Source: Bacteroidota bacterium (lineage in GTDB: Bacteria; Bacteroidota; Bacteroidia; Chitinophagales; Chitinophagaceae). From it: a stretch of DNA of 8,488 nt. Made by a program: the position numbers and the translations under genes. Where the stretch lies: positions 1 through 8,488 of the forward strand of contig CANETM010000064.1 of the NCBI GenBank assembly GCA_947441205.1. The letters run 5' to 3'. The notes under the pieces were generated by a model. The model did not search any database. It had not been told where the DNA came from and worked only from the letters and a program-made list of their open reading frames with translations. Shown piece by piece: positions 5,982 through 8,488 of the stretch; within the stretch, counting starts at the first letter, position 1, and the number at the start of each line of letters is the position of its first letter.

Positions 5982-6551
5982 ATGAAAATATTAGTTTTTG
6001 ATAATTACGATTCTTTCACCTACAACTTGGTACAGTTAATTAAAGAAATTGCTACTGATGCAAAAGTGGAAGTATTTCGTAACGATGAAATTCCATTGGA
6101 GCAGGTAAAGGGTTATGATAAAATTTTATTATCTCCTGGTCCCGGTATTCCATCGGAATCAGGTTTATTATTGCCATTGATTAAAGAGTATGCAGCAACT
6201 AAATCAATTTTCGGCGTTTGCCTGGGACAGCAAGCAATAGGCGAGTCCTTCGGTGGAAGCCTAAATAACTTAACTAAGGTTTATCATGGTATCGCAACAT
6301 CAATTCATTTAACAAATTCATCAACCTTATTTGAAGGATTACCAAATTCATTTAGTGTAGGCCGTTATCATAGTTGGGTAGTTAATGAAAATGATTTACC
6401 ATCTGATTTAATCATAACATCGAAAGATGACGATGGATATATAATGTCATTGGAGCATAAAACTTATGATGTAAAGGGAGTACAGTTTCATCCTGAAAGT
6501 GTATTAACACCTGATGGCGCTAAAATAATTTCGAATTGGTTAAAAAAATAA
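5982..6551 (+). CDS. trpG: Anthranilate synthase component II (glutamine amidotransferase)
   Basis: The glutaminase subunit releases ammonia from glutamine and passes it to TrpE. It is a class I amidotransferase of 189 residues, the usual length for a stand-alone TrpG. The catalytic triad is complete: Cys80 in GVCLGQQAIGE, and His170 and Glu172 in VQFHPESVLTP. The N-terminal DNYDSFTYNLVQ at 7-18 and the oxyanion-region SPGPG at 51-55 are typical. TrpG and PabA are nearly the same protein, and many bacteria use one for both tryptophan and folate, so a shared role is possible; the operon position makes tryptophan the main role. It starts 61 nt after trpE, the longest gap among the trp structural genes, which holds a hairpin. 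The start is preceded by an A/G-rich stretch. Confidence 0.95.
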   Translation: MKILVFDNYDSFTYNLVQLIKEIATDAKVEVFRNDEIPLEQVKGYDKILLSPGPGIPSESGLLLPLIKEYAATKSIFGVCLGQQAIGESFGGSLNNLTKVYHGIATSIHLTNSSTLFEGLPNSFSVGRYHSWVVNENDLPSDLIITSKDDDGYIMSLEHKTYDVKGVQFHPESVLTPDGAKIISNWLKK

Positions 6552-6578
6552 AATGAACGACATTTTAAACAATTAAAA

Positions 6579-7571
6579 ATGAAAAAATTATTACAATATT
6601 TATTTGAACATAAAACTTTAACAAGGGAAGAGGCAAAAGAGGTTTTAGTTCAAATTTCACAAGGTGTTTACAATGAACATGAAGTAACTTCATTTGTAAC
6701 CGTATTTTTAATGCGTAGTATAACCATCGAGGAATTGATGGGATTTAGAGATGCGTTATTGTCCCTTGCTGTAAAGGTTGATTTAGGTGTTGATAATGCT
6801 ATTGATATTGTTGGAACTGGTGGTGATGGAAAAGATACTTTTAATATTTCAACACTTGCATGCTTTATTGTAGCAGGTGCTGGGCAACCAGTAGTAAAAC
6901 ATGGCAACTATGGTGCTTCTAGTGTGAGTGGTTCATCAAATGTGATGGAGCAATTGGGCTATACTTTTAAAAATGATCAATCACAATTAAGTAAGGAAGT
7001 AAAGGAAGCGGGTATTTGCTTTTTGCACGCTCCATTGTTTCACCCCGCTTTAAAAACGGTTGGGCCTATTCGACGAAATATTGGGGTACGTACCTTTTTT
7101 AATATGTTAGGTCCCATTGTTAATCCAGCGCAACCTAAGTATCAATTGATTGGGGTTTATAATTTAGAAATGGCAAGAATTTATAATTATGTATTACAAA
7201 GTTTAGGTAAAGAGTTTACTTTAATTAATAGCCTAGACGGTTATGATGAAATTTCATTGACATCCGATACTAAAATTGTAACCAATAAAGGAGAGTTTAC
7301 AATGTCACCATATGCATTAGGAAAGAAAAGAGTTATGCAAAAGGACTTGAGTGGAGGAGCTACTGTAGAGGAAGCTGCAACAATTTTCAAAAATATTATT
7401 CAAGGTAAAGGTACTTGGTCACAAAATGCGGTTGTATTAGCAAATGCCGCAATGGCTTTGAACCTTACAGGTAAATATGAAAATTATGAAGCTGCTTATC
7501 AAGCAGCCATAAAAAGTTTAGAGTCGGGTGCTGCCAATAATTGTTTACAAAAATTAATAAGTCTGCAATAA
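6579..7571 (+). CDS. trpD: Anthranilate phosphoribosyltransferase
   Basis: The enzyme joins anthranilate and PRPP to give phosphoribosyl-anthranilate. It has 330 residues, normal for the stand-alone form, with no TrpG domain fused in front. The PRPP and metal motif GTGGDGKDTFN is at 79-89, KHGNYGASSVSGSSN at 107-121, and GVRTFFNMLGPIVNP at 169-183 includes the anthranilate-contacting Arg171-type region (the preceding GPIRRNIG belongs to the same site). DGYDE at 220-224 supplies Asp223 and Glu224, the second magnesium site known in the family. It starts 27 nt after trpG, and its TAA stop shares one base with the trpC ATG. All key residues are present and no frameshift is seen. Confidence 0.97.
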   Translation: MKKLLQYLFEHKTLTREEAKEVLVQISQGVYNEHEVTSFVTVFLMRSITIEELMGFRDALLSLAVKVDLGVDNAIDIVGTGGDGKDTFNISTLACFIVAGAGQPVVKHGNYGASSVSGSSNVMEQLGYTFKNDQSQLSKEVKEAGICFLHAPLFHPALKTVGPIRRNIGVRTFFNMLGPIVNPAQPKYQLIGVYNLEMARIYNYVLQSLGKEFTLINSLDGYDEISLTSDTKIVTNKGEFTMSPYALGKKRVMQKDLSGGATVEEAATIFKNIIQGKGTWSQNAVVLANAAMALNLTGKYENYEAAYQAAIKSLESGAANNCLQKLISLQ

Positions 7572-8356
7572 TGAGCACGAATATTTTAGCAAAAATTGTG
7601 GAAACTAAGTTCGGAGAAGTTGCTGAGCGTAAATTGCAAATTAGTATTGCTCAATTGGAGGCAATGCCTTTATTTAAACAAAAAGTATATTCTTTAAAAT
7701 CTAATTTATTAGATACCTCAAAAACAGGAATTATTGCTGAGTTTAAAAGACAATCTCCTTCTAAAGGAATTATCAATGCATTTGCAAATGTTACAGAAGT
7801 GACCACTGCGTATACTCAGTTTGGTGCAGCAGGTGTATCGGTATTGACCGACGGTCCTTATTTCGGTGGCAGTTTGGATGATTTGTCATTTGCTGTTCAA
7901 AATAGTATTCCAGTATTACGAAAGGAGTTTATTATCGATGAATTTCAAATTATAGAAGCAAAGGCTTATGGCGCATCAGTTATTTTATTAATTGCATCAT
8001 GTTTAACGCCTGCTGAAACCAAGTCCTTTGCAATAGCAGCCAAGAAATTAGGTATGGAAGTTTTATTAGAGTTGCACGATGAAACAGAATTATCACATAT
8101 TTGTGATGAAGTTGATTTTGTGGGCATTAATAACAGAAGCTTAAAATCCTTTGAGGTAAATATTGAACATTCGCTAAAATTAAAAAATTTATTGCCACAA
8201 GGAAAATTGAGTATTGCGGAAAGTGGAATTTATGATTTAGAAACTTTTAAGTTGTTAAAAAAAGAAGGCTTTGATGGATTTTTGATGGGTGAGTATTTTA
8301 TGAAACAAGAAAATCCCGCAAAAGCATTTGAGGAATTTAGTAAACTAATTAAATAA
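7571..8356 (+). CDS. trpC: Indole-3-glycerol phosphate synthase
   Basis: This TIM-barrel enzyme closes CdRP to indole-3-glycerol phosphate with loss of CO2. It has 261 residues, typical of the monofunctional form without a TrpF domain; trpF follows separately. Active-site residues match those of the Sulfolobus enzyme in order and near-identical spacing: Glu57 and Lys59 in AEFKRQSPSKG, Lys118 in LRKEFIIDEFQI, Glu167 in LLELHDE, Asn188 in GINNRSL, and Glu217-Ser218 in AESGI. The ATG at 7571 is chosen; an upstream in-frame TTG at 7541 lies inside trpD and would add a non-homologous tail. The start overlaps the trpD stop by one base (TAATG), so translation is likely coupled by reinitiation. Confidence 0.97.
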   Translation: MSTNILAKIVETKFGEVAERKLQISIAQLEAMPLFKQKVYSLKSNLLDTSKTGIIAEFKRQSPSKGIINAFANVTEVTTAYTQFGAAGVSVLTDGPYFGGSLDDLSFAVQNSIPVLRKEFIIDEFQIIEAKAYGASVILLIASCLTPAETKSFAIAAKKLGMEVLLELHDETELSHICDEVDFVGINNRSLKSFEVNIEHSLKLKNLLPQGKLSIAESGIYDLETFKLLKKEGFDGFLMGEYFMKQENPAKAFEEFSKLIK

Positions 8357-8374
8357 GCAAATACTATATAAATA

Positions 8375-8488
8375 ATGTCAGATAAGTTGCAAATAAAAGT
8401 ATGTGGAATAACGGATATTAATCAAGCTATTGCTTTGGAAGCGATAGGCGTTGATTATATTGGCTTTATTTTTTATGCACCTTCAAAA
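8375..8488 (+). CDS. trpF: Phosphoribosylanthranilate isomerase, N-terminal 38 codons (3' end outside window)
   Basis: The frame is open to the window edge and codes for the first 38 residues of TrpF, which isomerises phosphoribosyl-anthranilate to CdRP. The signature KVCGIT at 8-13 contains the catalytic Cys10, and GVDYIGFIFYAPSK at 25-38 is the conserved second strand and phosphate-side loop of the barrel. The ATG lies 18 nt after trpC in an A-rich context. Logically it acts between TrpD and TrpC although it is placed after both, as is common in trp operons. trpB and trpA are expected next but cannot be seen. Confidence 0.93.
   Translation, partial: MSDKLQIKVCGITDINQAIALEAIGVDYIGFIFYAPSK

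Noticed and set aside
7541..7570. TTG start for trpC ten codons upstream
   Set aside because: It lies inside trpD and adds residues not expected in the family; the ATG that overlaps the trpD stop gives the usual length.

Overview
This AT-rich window reads as a chromosomal amino-acid biosynthesis region of a Bacteroidota bacterium, probably a member of Chitinophagaceae or a relative (inferred from protein style; no search was run). The pointers are a fused HAD-phosphatase/dehydratase HisB, the trp order E-G-D-C-F, A-rich translation starts without clear Shine-Dalgarno sequences, and a promoter that fits the Bacteroidota -33/-7 consensus (TTTG, 20 nt, TAnnTTTG). All complete genes are on the + strand; the minus-strand reading frames look like shadows.

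Positions 1-4230 are the downstream part of a histidine operon: the 3' end of hisD, then hisC, then two genes that do not belong to the pathway (a secreted PQQ-type sugar/sorbosone dehydrogenase and a small secreted cytochrome c), then bifunctional hisB. The oxidoreductase and the cytochrome are one base apart and probably form a periplasmic electron-transfer pair: sugar or aldehyde oxidation by the PQQ enzyme, with electrons passed to haem c. hisH, hisA, hisF and hisIE do not follow hisB here and must lie elsewhere if the pathway is complete.

Positions 4231-4507 are a regulatory region of 277 bases. It holds a possible weak his terminator, an inverted repeat that overlaps a consensus promoter, an 18-codon leader peptide with three consecutive Trp codons, and a perfect 14-bp hairpin with a U-run. 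Three mutually exclusive pairings (1:2, 2:3, 3:4) can be drawn. Together they make a complete ribosome-mediated tryptophan attenuator, analogous to the enterobacterial trp leader. No separate line of the six-frame translation reports the leader peptide; it is the most interesting find of the window.

Positions 4508-8488 are the trp operon: trpE, trpG, trpD, trpC and the first 38 codons of trpF. All visible enzymes have their catalytic residues. They carry chorismate to anthranilate (TrpE/TrpG), phosphoribosyl-anthranilate (TrpD), CdRP (TrpF) and indole-3-glycerol phosphate (TrpC); trpB and trpA presumably follow outside the window. Gaps are short (61, 27, -1 and 18 nt), which supports one transcript controlled by the leader attenuator. 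I see no mobile element, tRNA, rRNA or CRISPR array.
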